Below, piece after piece: positions 4,521 through 5,487 of a stretch of DNA of 5,487 bases. How positions within the stretch are numbered: position 1 is the first letter of the stretch; every line of letters starts with the position of its first letter. The notes below the pieces were generated by a model. The model did no database searches and had not been told where the DNA came from. It saw only the letters and a list, made by a program, of their open reading frames with translations. The stretch lies in assembly GCA_905236115.1 (NCBI GenBank), contig CAJOOL010000070.1, positions 1 to 5,487 on the forward strand, read 5' to 3'. The translations under genes and the position numbers were made by a program. The DNA comes from an uncultured Endomicrobiia bacterium. GTDB taxonomy: Bacteria > Elusimicrobiota > Endomicrobiia > Endomicrobiales > Endomicrobiaceae.

Positions 4521-5487
4521 TTAGGCGGAAGCAAGCAGGTAGTGTAAATTGTCGGAGCCTGTTTCAACGTATAAATCTGCAGATAAAGTTTCTGCGGCAG
4601 TTTCAACAAGATTATCACGTAAAGAAGTATCGGAATAAATATAAGAAATAAATTCGGAAATTAATTTGTATTCCGCGGAATCCGTATCAACATAATTTTC
4701 AAGCAGTTTTAATACGCCGTCTTTGGTGCGGAAATTTTCATTTTTTCGTGATGCGGTTTCAAAAATTTTAAACAATGCCGATTTTTCCGTATCATTTAAA
4801 ACCGAGACCAAAAATAAAACATCTTTAAACATTTCATTAGGAATTTCTTTAAGACCTTGTCTTCCGTCAAAAACCAGAACAATATCTCCGTTTAAAGTAT
4901 GTGCCAAAATCTCTGTCCAGTAAAGCAGCCCGGCATTTACGTCATTGCGGACGTTATCCATATCTTTAGTTGAAATCTGGGCTGAAGACGAAACAGAACT
5001 TATTTGTAAATTATTTAAGACATCAACAACATTTAAAATACAGTTTTTCATTCTCAAAACATCCGGCACAACGGATTTTGCAAAATCCGTTAATCTTTTT
5101 TGTCCTAAATCTTTTTCAAGCCGTTTATGAAATTCGGCATAGTCAGACACACTGCCTGACGACAACGCAATATATTCGGACGTTTCATGTTTTGCAAGCT
5201 GAAGCAGCATATATTCTTTTTCATCGGAGGGAAGTTTATCAAGCTGTCTCAAAAACGCCTCACTTATAAAAAGCGTTACGACACCGCCGGAAACATCAAG
5301 CGTTGCAAAAGAATAAGTATCTTCGCTCTGAATCAAATCAAGAGTTTTTGAAACCGAAATATTTACTTCCGAAACGAATACGCCGTTTGAAACAAGCTCA
5401 GTCTGAACGGAACGTTTTAAATATTCAATATGATCTTTTGTAAGAAACGGAGTTTGTAAAGAAAGCTGTTTTGCGTCGTAAGCGTCA
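4521..5487 (-). CDS. Unrecognised protein, C-terminal 321 residues
   Basis: The frame is open from the right edge to the TAA at 4523-4521, so the true start lies outside the window. The TTG at 5336 is internal: codons continue upstream without a stop to 5486. I do not recognise the family. The visible part is hydrophilic, rich in Ser, Asp, Leu and Val, and mostly helix-like, with no membrane span, no Cys cluster and no clear repeats. A short beta-like piece, FATLDVSGGVVTLFISEAF (visible residues 60-78), precedes a helix containing HETSE (100-104), with another His at 120. This HExxE-x15-H arrangement could be a degenerate metal site or chance. A later stretch, LNGDIVLVFDGRQGLKEIP, may be a strand followed by a turn. 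The gene ends 62 bases before the protease start, and the promoter between them suggests it belongs to a different transcript. Confidence 0.8.
   Translation of the reverse strand, partial: DAYDAKQLSLQTPFLTKDHIEYLKRSVQTELVSNGVFVSEVNISVSKTLDLIQSEDTYSFATLDVSGGVVTLFISEAFLRQLDKLPSDEKEYMLLQLAKHETSEYIALSSGSVSDYAEFHKRLEKDLGQKRLTDFAKSVVPDVLRMKNCILNVVDVLNNLQISSVSSSAQISTKDMDNVRNDVNAGLLYWTEILAHTLNGDIVLVFDGRQGLKEIPNEMFKDVLFLVSVLNDTEKSALFKIFETASRKNENFRTKDGVLKLLENYVDTDSAEYKLISEFISYIYSDTSLRDNLVETAAETLSADLYVETGSDNLHYLLASA

Noticed and set aside
4723..5269. Plus-strand frames of 61-99 residues
   Set aside because: They lie antisense to the long minus-strand frame and have no recognisable motifs or ribosome binding sites.

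Overview
The window is AT-rich bacterial DNA, and every gene I accept lies on the minus strand. Transcription order (right to left) is: a 3'-terminal piece of an unrecognised protein, an M50 zinc membrane protease, trpS, scpA, scpB, and the 5' part of a multi-pass membrane protein running off the left edge. M50/trpS/scpA/scpB is a conserved housekeeping neighbourhood in several low-GC and anaerobic lineages. The TrpRS carries the cysteine spacing of the [4Fe-4S] type, which suits an anaerobe. An Elusimicrobiota-like or clostridial gut bacterium would fit, but I cannot settle the phylum from this sequence. Several genes share a CGGAG-type ribosome binding site.

Right part (3844-5487): the unknown protein ends at 4521. 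A near-consensus sigma70 promoter (TTGACA, 17 bp, TAAAAT) follows in the 62-base gap and sits so close to the M50 ATG that the mRNA would be leaderless or nearly so. trpS follows 30 bases after the protease.

Middle (1742-2835): a 227-base gap separates trpS from scpA. It holds an interspersed-repeat-like block with a perfect hairpin, then a chain of four complementary segments that can pair in mutually exclusive ways, then an A/T hairpin that presents the scpA ribosome binding site in its loop. scpA and scpB overlap by 11 bases and encode the kleisin and winged-helix partners of the Smc condensin.

Left part (1-1741): ScpB has a disordered acidic tail of about 140 residues. A piece of a widespread bacterial interspersed repeat is embedded in it in frame. 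Downstream are a 63-base tetranucleotide microsatellite and a strong Rho-independent terminator whose U-tract nearly touches the ribosome binding site of the left-edge membrane-protein gene.

I see no defence system, CRISPR array, transposase, tRNA or rRNA. The unusual content is in the repeats and the RNA-level structures around a conserved chromosome-segregation operon, not in a new gene system.
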